Positions 18,963-28,700 of a stretch of DNA of 64,000 nt are shown one piece after another (position 1 is the stretch's first letter; each line of letters opens with the position of its first letter). This stretch comes from GCA-2731375 sp002731375 (GTDB lineage: Bacteria; Pseudomonadota; Alphaproteobacteria; GCA-2731375): the NCBI GenBank assembly GCA_030752605.1, contig JASMDX010000076.1:18829-82828 (forward strand), in the 5' to 3' direction. Below the pieces are notes generated by a model. The model was not told the origin of the DNA and made no database searches. It saw only the letters and a program-made list of their open reading frames with translations. The position numbers were made by a program, and so were the translations under genes.

Positions 18963-20620
18963 CAGCTTCTGATCACCTCCGTCACCGCGCGGGTATTGCC
19001 AAACGAAGGTATGACGGCGGAATGACGTCCGGCGCCGCCCGCGACTACCAGCTGAATATCGTCATGGCTGGTGGCGATTTTAGCGCCTCCGTCGCCATCC
19101 GCCAACAGGCGTTCGGGCACGTATTGACGCATGATCACGCGCTGCGGCTCGGACAACACATGGGCCGGGATGAAGGCGTTCTCAATCAGATAATTCTTGA
19201 TATCCGCCTTTGAGAAGCCGTCCTTGTGGATGATATCCGCATGCTCCGGGCCCAGGACCAGCATGATTTCACCGCCCAGATAGCTGTTGTTCAGGCCTGG
19301 CGAACACATGGTGCCACTGATGGTCTGCAGGATTTCCTCCGCCGTCTTGCCGTAGTGATCGTTGACATTGTGCGGGCCTTCCACGCCGCAGAGCGTAATG
19401 GTGCTCTGTTCCGCACCAAAGCCGCGCTCCATGGCCAGGGTTTCACCCCAGGGGTTCTCCACTAGATTTTCGCCGAAGCAGAAACTGTACTTGGCCGGCG
19501 TGCCCATGGTGGCCCGGTCCAGAATGCCCGGCGTGCCGCCGCCGATATTCAGCAGGATGGAGCGGATGCCCCGGCCGATGGCTGCATTAGTCAGGCTGCC
19601 CTGGCCCATGACATTGTAGGTGGTGTTGACGTCGATGTTCTCTGTGATAGGCCCGCTGATCAAGGCCAGAACCGTGCAGGGATGTGTGGTGGTGTTCAAG
19701 GCTTTCAGATTGAGATCCGAATGGCCCAGGGCCTTGGCGGCCGAGACCAGGACCGGTAGGTGATCTGGCTGACAACCCGCCATGACGCCGTTGACCGCCA
19801 CCTTGGCCACTGTCGCCTCGCCCTGGCGCGGTTCGATCCGGGCTAACAGTTCTTTGGGGTCCAGGCCGCGATTGCCAAGCATTTTCTCATAACGTTCCGG
19901 CGTTGGCGGAATAATCGGCAGGCCGTCGGTCCAGCCCCGGCTGTAGAACAGACGGTTGACGCCTTCCAGATCGTCGGGGCCGTTCAGGCGCTCGGGCGCG
20001 TCGGGAGCGGAAAAATTACCCTCGAACATAGATCGATAACGCAAGCGCGATTTCGTTGGCGGCGCCTTTTCCTTGAATTCTGCACGCAGTGCCTCAGCAT
20101 CGTCCTGCCACAGGCGGATCACTTCATCAACCACATTGCGGGCGATGGTCGCCACTTCATCGGGCAGCAGTTTGGCTACCGGGTGCGGGACTACGGCGAT
20201 GGGTAGGCCGGGCATGCCCAGACATTGGGTTTCCGCCTTGCCCAGGGCGTAGAATTCGTCACTACACACGGTAGCGGTTGCGATGCCATGTCGTTCCAGT
20301 TTGATGGAATCATGAATGCACCACGACGTGCAGGAGCCTCAATCGCCAAAACCGGCGATGACCACGTCACAGTGTTCCAGGAATTCCGCGGAGAATTCAG
20401 CCGGAACCGAGGCCGCCTTGTAACCGCGCAGGATCTCCGCGTTGGCGAGCCGCTTCGTTAGCAAGCTTGCCATGTTGTCCATGAACAGATCGGCATTGGC
20501 CTTTTGATTGGAAAACAGGCCGATCACGATGGGTTCGCCACCGTCTAATTGCCGGCGCGGTGCCAGGGGAGTATCTTCGTTGGCGACAGCGCCGCAGGGG
20601 TTCATTAGTTCTCGGGCCAT
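18962..20620 (-). CDS. UGSC-family selenoprotein, selenocysteine at an in-frame UGA
   Basis: One continuous frame from ATG 20620 to TGA 18962 interrupted only by TGA at 20339-20341, codon 94. Around it the protein reads VVIAGFGD-U-GSCTSWC, then SIKLERHGIATATVC. The UGSC motif, with the UGA as selenocysteine, is the hallmark of a selenoprotein family I recall from marine metagenome surveys; Cys relatives have CGSC. Similarity continues on both sides of the UGA without a frame change, so readthrough gives 552 residues. Residues 1-210 form the UGSC domain, with LGMPGLPIAVVPHPV after the motif. Residues 230-552 are a second domain with GWTDGLPIIPPTPERYE. An AAAGGA site precedes the ATG. First gene of an operon with the PhnD-like and GMC genes. 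The sel genes are not in the window. Confidence 0.88.
20317..20332 (-). promoter_or_regulatory. candidate bacterial SECIS hairpin just after the selenocysteine UGA
   Basis: On the coding strand, six bases after the UGA, TGCAC pairs perfectly with GTGCA around the six-base loop GTCGTG, which carries the GU expected in bacterial SECIS apical loops. The loop starts 11 bases after the UGA, somewhat closer than in E. coli fdhF. A second possible stem, TTCCA/TGGAA, lies at 20294-20309. Function is inferred. Confidence 0.45.
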
Positions 20621-20740
20621 CTGGTTTGTCCTTTCGATTCAGTTGCCGCTATTACAGCAGGCCGAACCGGCCCGCACAAGCCTGGAGCTATGGGCCCAAG
20701 CGGTGCATGATGTGGCCTGGACATCGCAGGAGGACGGAGC

Positions 20741-21577
20741 ATGAAATTTGGCGTTCACATTCCCCAGATCGGACGCAAGGCAGGGCCGGAGGCTGTACGC
20801 CGGGGTGCGCGCCAGGCCGAGGATCTTGGCTTTGACAGTATCTGGGTCAACGATCATCTGGCCATTCCCCATGATGCGCCCTATCCACCATCCAAAAGCT
20901 TCTATGAACCATTGATTACCTTAACCTGGGCTGCGGCGGCGACTAGCCGAGTAAAATTGGGCACATCGGTGCTGGTGCTGCCCTTGCGCATTCCAGCGCA
21001 TCTGGCCAAGGAATTGGCGACCCTGGATCTGTTGAGCGAGGGCCGCCTAATTTTGGGCATCGGCGTGGGTTGGATGGAGGGTGAGTTCGACGCCATGGGC
21101 GTGCCCTTTGATGACCGGGGCGCGCGGACCGACGACATCATCAATATCTTGCGGGCCTGCTGGACCGAGGATCCAATAATTTATGAGCCAAAGATTGTCA
21201 CCGCGGCGCTCGAGGGTATCCGCACTCTGCCGCAACCGGGTCGCAAGATACCGATCTGGGTGGGTGGTGTGTCCGCCCCGGCCCGGCGCCGGGCCATCGC
21301 CCTGGGTGACGGCTGGCACGGTACCCGCGTGCCCGTGGAGGAGGTCAGCGCCATGACGGTGGAGTTGCGCGCGGCCCGTGGTCCGGAGTTTCCCCTTACC
21401 ATGCGCGTATTCTGGGATCCATTCGAGGATGATCACGATATGATAAAGGCGACGACCCAGGCCTATGCGGAGGCGGGCATCGACGGCATGATCATGGAGC
21501 CGCGGCAACGTAACCTCGATGATTGGCTGCGTGCGGTCGAGGCATTATGGACCCTGATGCGGCCCTGGCGCGGCTAA
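20741..21577 (+). CDS. LLM-class (luciferase-like) flavin/F420-dependent oxidoreductase
   Basis: A 278-residue TIM-barrel protein of the bacterial luciferase superfamily, close to the F420-type subgroup. It shows MKFGVHIPQIG at the start, DLGFDSIWVNDHLAIP, LGTSVLVLPLRIPAHLAKEL, GRLILGIGVGWMEGEFDAMG and IPIWVGGVS. Cofactor could be F420 or FMN, and the substrate is unknown. A GGAGGACGGAG ribosome site precedes the ATG. It is divergent from the selenoprotein operon, with 120 bases between them that must hold both promoters. The CobW-type gene follows nine bases later. Confidence 0.88.
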   Translation: MKFGVHIPQIGRKAGPEAVRRGARQAEDLGFDSIWVNDHLAIPHDAPYPPSKSFYEPLITLTWAAAATSRVKLGTSVLVLPLRIPAHLAKELATLDLLSEGRLILGIGVGWMEGEFDAMGVPFDDRGARTDDIINILRACWTEDPIIYEPKIVTAALEGIRTLPQPGRKIPIWVGGVSAPARRRAIALGDGWHGTRVPVEEVSAMTVELRAARGPEFPLTMRVFWDPFEDDHDMIKATTQAYAEAGIDGMIMEPRQRNLDDWLRAVEALWTLMRPWRG

Positions 21578-21586
21578 ACCCCAATC

Positions 21587-22522
21587 ATGACCGAGCCGGT
21601 GACCATTATTGGCGGTTTTCTTGGTGCCAGCAAGACGACCCTGTTGAACGCTCTATTGGCGCGGGATACCGGCCTGCGTCTTGCTGTGGTCGTCAATGAT
21701 TTCGGCGATCTGGCGGTGGACGGCGATCTGGTGTCGGCCCACGGCGGTGACACGGTGACACTGGCCAACGGCTGCATCTGTTGTTCGATGGGGGAAGACC
21801 TGCTGTTGGCCTTGACCAAACTAGTGCGCCGGGACGATCCGCCCGAGGCCATTTTGATTGAGGCTAGTGGCGTCGCCGATCCGCAGCCCATCGCTGATAT
21901 GGTAGCGCGGCACCCGGAGCTGGAGCGGGATGCGGTGGTCGTGCTGGCTGATGGCGAATTGGTGGAGGAGACGGCGGCGAATAGTCATGCGGGCAAAACC
22001 ATACGGCAACAACTTTCCGCTGCCGATCTGATTATTCTGAACAAATGCGATCTGCTGGAAGATTATGAGCAGAACGAAGTTCGGCAATGGCTGGCTGGGC
22101 TGGTGCCGAACGCGACGGTTATCAAGGCCTGGCATGGAGAGGTTCCGGTGGCGCTTTTGCTAGGTGTGGAGGCGGGATCGGTACCGGAAACGATAAGGAC
22201 AATGACAGCGATAACGGCCGAGGCGCATCGGCATGCACATGAAGATGCATTTCGTGCGGTATCATTTCTGTTGGATAGTCCCTTGGACCGGCCGGCGTTC
22301 CTGCGCTTCTTGGCCGACTTGCCTTCATCGGTCTTGCGGGCCAAAGGAATTATTCGCTTGCGGGATGAGCCTGGCCGATGGGCGTTTCAACTGGTGGGCC
22401 GTCGCCATGCGTTGGCACCCTGCAAGGGTGCTGCGCCGGGCGACCGTCTGGTATTCTTTGACACGTCGGAGATGCCGGACGAGGCAGTGCTGCGTGGTTT
22501 AACTAAACAGGCTACCGGGTAG
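21587..22522 (+). CDS. CobW/COG0523-family GTPase (metallochaperone-like), altered Walker A
   Basis: A 311-residue G3E GTPase. It keeps the CxCC metal site as NGCICCSMGEDL, the Walker B-like ILIEASGVADPQPI, and the NKxD motif as LNKCDLL. The P-loop reads IIGGFLGASKTTLLNALL, with Ser where the family has the Gly preceding Lys (GFLGxGKT). The C-terminal CobW domain is present, ending near residue 305. Members insert or deliver metals such as zinc or cobalt. Whether this one hydrolyses GTP is uncertain because of the substitution. It probably shares a transcript with the LLM gene, and its 3' end overlaps the convergent DUF2182 gene by 24 bases. Confidence 0.88.
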   Translation: MTEPVTIIGGFLGASKTTLLNALLARDTGLRLAVVVNDFGDLAVDGDLVSAHGGDTVTLANGCICCSMGEDLLLALTKLVRRDDPPEAILIEASGVADPQPIADMVARHPELERDAVVVLADGELVEETAANSHAGKTIRQQLSAADLIILNKCDLLEDYEQNEVRQWLAGLVPNATVIKAWHGEVPVALLLGVEAGSVPETIRTMTAITAEAHRHAHEDAFRAVSFLLDSPLDRPAFLRFLADLPSSVLRAKGIIRLRDEPGRWAFQLVGRRHALAPCKGAAPGDRLVFFDTSEMPDEAVLRGLTKQATG

Positions 22523-23316
22523 GACCATGTAGGCGGTCAGGGCGATCATTACCATGCCGCCGGCCTTGCCGAACAAATCACCACGGGGCATGACTTTTTC
22601 ACCCAGCACCAGAATGGCGATCAGGGCGACCCAGAACAGGTTCATCACGCCACCCACGAACAGCAATGCCGTCAGCAGCCAGCAACAGCCCACGCAATAG
22701 GCGCCGTGGGATAGGCCCATTTTCAAGGCGCCTAAATTGCCCGGTAGCCATTTGGTCATCAGAAAACTCAGGGGTGAGTGGCATTTGCCCAGGAAGGCCT
22801 GTTTCAGCGGTGTCAGCTGATAGATGCCGCAGGCCAGCAACAACCCAATTGTCAGCCAGCAGGAGGTCCCCACCATCATGAGCGAGATCAGGGCTGCCTT
22901 GGTCAAGGTCCATTGCGCAATGGTAGCGGCAATGCTGAAAACCGCCCAGATAATCAAATAGGCGGCTGTGAATAATGCGATGCGCAGGCCTGGGTTTTCG
23001 TCCTTGGCCTGCTTGCGCGTGACCATGGCAAACAGCAGGATCATGGGCGCGGCCGAAGGCACCATCATACCCACCATCATAACCCACCACATCAATCCCA
23101 TCAGGATAAAAGTGGTTAGGGACCAGCCGCTCATGGTCTGGGTCATAGCCTGGCCCATGTTGGCCATCTGCCCGCCCATCCGCGCCATGCCCATAAGGCG
23201 CATATCGCCGGCGGCCATGTCATCGGCCAGAACAACCAGATAAATCCATGAGAGCACGGTCAAAAGGGCAAGGCGATGATCACAATGGCTCGGTCGCGTC
23301 TGAAAATGCGTTCCAT
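22499..23316 (-). pseudogene. DUF2182 membrane protein, frameshifted near the N-terminus
   Basis: The body, residues from TVLSWIYLVVLADDM onward, is a standard DUF2182 protein with several helices, Met-rich loops (LMGLMWWVMMVGMMVPSAAPM) and a C-terminal helix. The downstream frame has no good start: its first possible initiator is a TTG at 23263. A proper ATG with AGGAG lies at 23316 and encodes ERIFRRDRAIVIIAL, exactly the family's N-terminus, but in another frame. One base appears to be missing around 23266-23272 (TTGCCC where TTGGCCC would restore the frame). It may be a fresh mutation or a sequencing error. A role in metal handling is only suggested by its CobW neighbour. Confidence 0.75.
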
Positions 23317-23453
23317 GCGCGAAAATCTCCTGGAAAGTCAGCGGCGTCCCTAAAAAATGGGAATGCCACTATTTTTTACCGCCCAAATCGTATTGTCCAG
23401 GCTAGACGGCCAAATGGATCGGAACCGCCTGGAACTACGCCAGTGGTACCAGG

Positions 23454-24344
23454 TCAGGCTTTTCGGCGTTCCGCCATCAGATTGCTGTAGTTGCCCAATA
23501 GAACCAAGCCGCCGCCAACGAAGACCCATAGTTCCAACGGCTCGCCATAGAGCAATACGCCGACTACGGCAATGAGCGGCAGGCGAATGAAATCCAGCGG
23601 CGCGACGACGATGGCGTCGGCCAGGCTGACGGCGCGGACGAAACAGTAATGCGCGGTGAAACCCAGGATGGCGACCAAGATCAACCAAAAGCCCGTAACC
23701 GGGCTCGGCCAATGCAGCTCATTCATGGCAAGCATCAGGCCCACGGGCGTCTGCAGCAACGCCATGTAAAACAAAATTGTTACTGGCTGTTCCGTGGTCG
23801 ACAGGCGTTTGGTGGCCATCATGGCGCCAGCGAAACCCACCGATCCTATCAGCATCACGATGGAACCCAAGCTAACGGCTTCCAGGCCCGGCCGCAGGAC
23901 GACAAGGACGCCGACAAAGCCCAGGCTGACGGCCGCCAGGCGCATTTTCGTGAGGCGTTCCCCTAACAACAAAGGCGCCAACGCTGCCACCCACAGTGGC
24001 GTGGTGAATTCCAAGGCGAACAATTGCGCCAGGGGAATGAGCCCTAAGGCGAAAAACCAGCCGAATTGTCCTACCAGATGGGAGCTATTTCGGATGATAT
24101 GCAGTTTGATGCGACGGGTCTGAAATTTTTGGAAGCCGCCTGGGGTACAGGCAGCGTAGGTCACTACCAGGATCAACCCGATGGCGCTGCGGTAAAACAT
24201 CAATTGATAGACGTCCAGTTCCTCGTATACCGCCCGGCCCGCCACGGCCATGGTGGAGAAGGAAACCACCGCGCCCATCATCCAGAGCGCCGCTCCCAAC
24301 ACATTGGGCTGTTTGGTGGGGGAATGTTCGGCGGGTGTGGGCAA
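23454..24344 (-). CDS. EamA-family (DMT superfamily) transporter
   Basis: A 296-residue protein with ten predicted helices in two EamA repeats, for example NVLGAALWMMGAVVSFSTMAVAG at the start split over the first helix and FALGLIPLAQLFALEFTTPLWVA mid-protein. It resembles the alphaproteobacterial RarD/RhaT-like exporters. Substrate unknown. It lies three bases downstream of gltD on the same strand, so it may be expressed with glutamate synthase, hinting at amino-acid export, which is inference only. Confidence 0.85.
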   Translation of the reverse strand: MPTPAEHSPTKQPNVLGAALWMMGAVVSFSTMAVAGRAVYEELDVYQLMFYRSAIGLILVVTYAACTPGGFQKFQTRRIKLHIIRNSSHLVGQFGWFFALGLIPLAQLFALEFTTPLWVAALAPLLLGERLTKMRLAAVSLGFVGVLVVLRPGLEAVSLGSIVMLIGSVGFAGAMMATKRLSTTEQPVTILFYMALLQTPVGLMLAMNELHWPSPVTGFWLILVAILGFTAHYCFVRAVSLADAIVVAPLDFIRLPLIAVVGVLLYGEPLELWVFVGGGLVLLGNYSNLMAERRKA

Positions 24345-24347
24345 GGT

Positions 24348-25787
24348 CTAGCGCGGCAGGATGGTGCTGCCCATCAACGCCTGATCCACCGAGCGGGCGC
24401 ATTGCCGGCCCTCGCGGATGGCCCAGACCACAAGAGATTGGCCGCGGCGCATATCGCCAGCAGAGAAGACACCAGGGATAGAGGTCTTATAATCCTCAGT
24501 ACCGGCCCTGACATTGCCTCGGTCATCCAGTTCAACGCCAAGTGCCTCCAGCATACCGTCCTTGGTGGGATGCACGAAGCCCATGGCGAGGAAAACCAGA
24601 TCCGCCTTCATCTCGAATTCGCTACCGGGGATTTCGTTCATGCTCATGGCGCCGTCGTCCTGATCCCAGGCGACGCGCACTAGTTCCAGGGTTTCGATCT
24701 TGCCATTTTTCTCGCGGATCTTTTTCGTCAGAACGGACCAATCGCGCTCGCAGCCTTCGTCATGGGACGAAGACGTGCGCAGTTTCATGGGCCAATTGGG
24801 CCAGGTAAGAGCCTTGTCCTCGCGTGCGGGTGGTTTCGGCATGATTTCCAATTGCGTGACGGAAGCCGCGCCTTGGCGATTGGAAGTGCCGACGCAGTCG
24901 GAACCCGTGTCACCGCCGCCTATTACCACCACATGTTTGCCCGTGGCCAGCAGTTCCGAGCCGTCTCCTAACGGCTCGCCGGCCAGACGACGGTTTTGCT
25001 GGGTCAGGAAATCCATGGCGAAATGTACGCCGTCCAGGTCCCGTCCCGGCACGGGCATATCGCGGGGATGCTCGGCACCCCCGGTCAGGACCACGGCGTC
25101 GAACTTTTCCTGAATTTCCTCGATCGGAATGGTCACGCCAATGTTCGAGTTGGGACGGAATTCAACCCCTTCCGCCCGCATCTGTGCCATGCGCCGGTCG
25201 ATGAATTTCTTCTCCAGCTTGAAGTCCGGAATGCCGTAGCGCATCAGACCGCCGATGCGGGCATTTTTCTCGTACAATACGACGCTATGGCCGGCGCGAG
25301 CCAGTTGCTGGGCACAGGCCATACCAGCCGGCCCGGAGCCAACGACGGCCACGGTCTTACCGGTGCGGTGCTTGGCGATGCGAGGGACAATCCACCCTTC
25401 GGCCCAACCCTTTTCGATGATCGAGAGCTCAATTGTCTTGATGGTTACCGGCTGGTCCGTGATGTTCAGGGTGCAGGCGGCCTCGCACGGCGCGGGGCAG
25501 ATGCGGCCGGTGAATTCGGGGAAGTTATTGGTCGAATGCAGGATGCGCAGGGCGGTATGCCAGTCGCTCTGATAAACCATGTCATTCCATTCCGGAATGA
25601 TATTGTTGACCGGGCAGCCGTTGTGGCAATAGGGAATGCCGCAATCCATGCAACGGGCTCCCTGCTGGCAGACCTCGGGCTCGGTCATGGAAACGGTAAA
25701 TTCATCATAATGATGTAGCCGCTGTTCCGTGGGCGCATAGGAGCGATCCCGCCGGGCGATCTCCATGAAACCTGTTGGCTTACCCAT
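24348..25787 (-). CDS. gltD: glutamate synthase [NADPH] small subunit
   Basis: A 479-residue FAD/NADPH and iron-sulfur subunit. Cys clusters CMDCGIPYCHNGCPVNN (about residue 47) and CPAPCEAACTLN (about 100) hold the 4Fe-4S centres. VAVVGSGPAGMACAQQLARA near 150 binds FAD, and VVVIGGGDTGSDCVGTSNRQ binds NADPH. It passes electrons to GltB for conversion of glutamine plus 2-oxoglutarate to two glutamates. I start at the ATG at 25787, six bases after the gltB stop; the long upstream frame overlaps gltB and is not part of the protein. Confidence 0.96.
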   Translation of the reverse strand: MGKPTGFMEIARRDRSYAPTEQRLHHYDEFTVSMTEPEVCQQGARCMDCGIPYCHNGCPVNNIIPEWNDMVYQSDWHTALRILHSTNNFPEFTGRICPAPCEAACTLNITDQPVTIKTIELSIIEKGWAEGWIVPRIAKHRTGKTVAVVGSGPAGMACAQQLARAGHSVVLYEKNARIGGLMRYGIPDFKLEKKFIDRRMAQMRAEGVEFRPNSNIGVTIPIEEIQEKFDAVVLTGGAEHPRDMPVPGRDLDGVHFAMDFLTQQNRRLAGEPLGDGSELLATGKHVVVIGGGDTGSDCVGTSNRQGAASVTQLEIMPKPPAREDKALTWPNWPMKLRTSSSHDEGCERDWSVLTKKIREKNGKIETLELVRVAWDQDDGAMSMNEIPGSEFEMKADLVFLAMGFVHPTKDGMLEALGVELDDRGNVRAGTEDYKTSIPGVFSAGDMRRGQSLVVWAIREGRQCARSVDQALMGSTILPR

Positions 25788-25792
25788 ACTAT

Positions 25793-28700
25793 TTACTCTC
25801 CCCCTACCGAGACGGATTCGTCTGTCCGGTTCTGTTCCGTCTCGGACCGTACCTCGGCCTGCATTTCCTGCAAGGCACGGCGGTAATCCACTGGCATCAC
25901 CTTGACGAAACGCGACAGGTATTCGTCCCAATTATCCAAAATCATGCGTGCCCGGTCACTGCCGGTATAGCGCAAATGGTTTTCGATCAGACCATGCAGG
26001 CGCTGGGCGTCATAGCGGGTCATATCGTGCACTAAATCAACCCGGCCATGGGTTTCCAGATCGCCGCCCTGGTGATCCAGATCTTCCAGGGCTTGATCTT
26101 CATCCGCGATCGGTTCCAGCTCGACCATGGCCATGTTGCAGCGCAGATGGAAATCGCTGCTTTCGTTTAGCACGTAGGCGATGCCGCCGCTCATGCCGGC
26201 GGCGAAGTTGCGGCCGGTGGCACCTAGCACGACGACCACGCCGCCAGTCATATACTCGCAACCATGATCGCCGACGCCTTCAACCACCGCCGTGACACCG
26301 GAATTTCGCACGCCAAAGCGTTCGCCGGCGACGCCGCGGAAATAGCATTCGCCCGAAATCGCGCCGTATAGAACGGTATTGCCGATCAGGATATTTTCCT
26401 CCGGCGTGATGGAGGAAACCTTGGGTGGATATATCACCACCCGGCCGCCCGACAGCCCTTTGCCCACATAGTCGTTGGCATCGCCTTCCAATTCGAAGGT
26501 AACGCCATGGCTGAGGAAGGCACCAAAGCTTTGCCCGGCACTGCCAGTGAATTTGGCATGCAAGGCGCCGTCTTCCAGACCGGCGTTCCCATGTTTAAGG
26601 GCGATGCGGCCTGACAACATGGCACCAACGGTGCGGTTGATGTTCTTAATCGGCAGGTCGATCCGGACCTCTTCGCCGCGTTCGATGGCGGGCGCAGCCA
26701 GCTTGATCAACTGATTGTCCAGGGCCTTTTCCAGGCCATGGTTCTGGCTCTCGCAATTGCGGATGGCGACGCCGGGGCCCGGCTCGGGCATATGCAGCAA
26801 GGGGTCCAGATCAAGGCCCTTGGCCTTCCAATGACTGACCGCCTTGCGAGTTTCCAGACGGTCCCGCTGGCCAATCATCTCATCAAAGGTCCGGAAACCC
26901 AATTTCGCCATCAATTCGCGGATTTCCTCGGCCAGATAGGTGAAGAAATTGATCACGTGCTCGGGCTGGCCTGGAAACAGTTTCCGCAGCTCCGGGTCCT
27001 GGGTCGCGACGCCCACGGGGCAGGTGTTCAGATGGCATTTGCGCATCATGACGCAGCCCTGTGCAATCAAGGCGGCCGTGGCGATGCCGAATTCATCCGC
27101 CCCCAGCAAGGCACCGATAACCACATCCCGGCCCGTGCGCAGACCGCCGTCGACCTGCACCGAGATGCGGCCACGCAGGCCGTTCATCACCAGGGTCTGA
27201 TGGGTTTCCGCCAGGCCGATTTCCCACGGGCTGCCGGCATTCTGGATCGAGGTGATGGGCGAGGCGCCCGTGCCGCCGTCATAACCCGAAATTGTGACAT
27301 GGTCCGCATGTGCCTTGGAAACACCGGCGGCCACCGTGCCCACGCCCAGTTCGGAGACCAGCTTGACCGAAATCCGTGCCTCGGGGTTAACGTTCTTGAG
27401 ATCATGGATCAGTTGCGCGAGATCCTCGATGGAATAAATATCATGATGGGGCGGTGGCGAAATCAGGCCCACGCCGGGTGTTGAGTGGCGTACCCGGGCA
27501 ATCCATTCATCGACCTTGTGGCCGGGCAATTGACCGCCCTCGCCCGGCTTGGCGCCTTGAGCCATCTTAATCTGAATATCGGAGGCGTTGACCAGATATT
27601 CCGTCATCACGCCAAAGCGACCCGAGGCCACCTGCTTGATACTCGAACGCATGCTGTCGCCATTCTTCAGGGGCTGGTAACGTTCGGCCTCCTCGCCGCC
27701 TTCGCCGCTGTTGGACTTGCCGCCGATACGGTTCATGGCGATGGCCAGGTTGGTATGCGCCTCCCAGGAAATCGAGCCGAAGGACATCGCACCTGTGGCG
27801 AAACGTTTGAATATCTCCGTGGCCGGCTCTACTTCGTTCAGACCAAGGGGCTGCTCGGCAAACTTGAAATCAAACAGGCCGCGCAGATATTTCAGCTTTT
27901 CATCCTGCTCGTTCATGACCCTGGCATACGCCTGGTACTTGCCCCGGTCGCCGGCGCGCACTGCGTGCTGCAACAGGGCCACGGTTTCCGGCGTCCAGGC
28001 GTGTTCCTCGCCGCGCTGCCGGTAGGTCAACTCGCCGCCAGGATCCAAGGCGTCGCGATAGGGCAGCACGTCCTTGAACGCAAGTATATGCCGGCGCACC
28101 GTTTCCTCGGCTATTTCGATCAAGCCGACGCCATCGATAGCGCATCTGGTTCCCGTAAAATGAAGATCAAGAACTTCCTGGCTCAAACCCACAGCGTCGA
28201 AAATCTGCGCACCGCAATAGGATTGGTAGGTCGAAATGCCCATCTTGGACATCACCTTCAAGATACCCTTGGCGACCGCCTTGATATAGCGGCTATGCAG
28301 TTCGTCTTCCTCCAGACCCTCAGGCAAATTTGACCGCATGGCGGATAGTGTATCAAAGGCCAGATACGGATTGACCGCCTCGGCGCCGTAACCTGCCAAC
28401 AGGCAGAAATCATGCACCCGCCGGGCCTCGCCCGTCTCCACCACCAGGCCCACTTCCGTGCGCTGGCCCGTGCGGATCAAGTGGTGATGCACGGCCGCCG
28501 TGGCAAGAAGGATGGGGATCGCGACGTAATCGACATCAATGCCCCGGTCTGAGAGGATCAATATGTTGTAGGGCCGCTCCACCACTTCCTCGGCGTGCCG
28601 GCACAGATCGTCCAAGGCCTCGGCCATGCCGGCCGCACCTTCGGACGCCGGATAGGTGATATCCAAGGTATAGGTGCGGAATACTTGGCCAACCTGGTTC

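Noticed and set aside
27485..28333. 282-codon plus-strand frame
   Set aside because: It is antisense to the middle of gltB, has no family resemblance, and its composition follows from the GC-rich codon pattern of the real gene.
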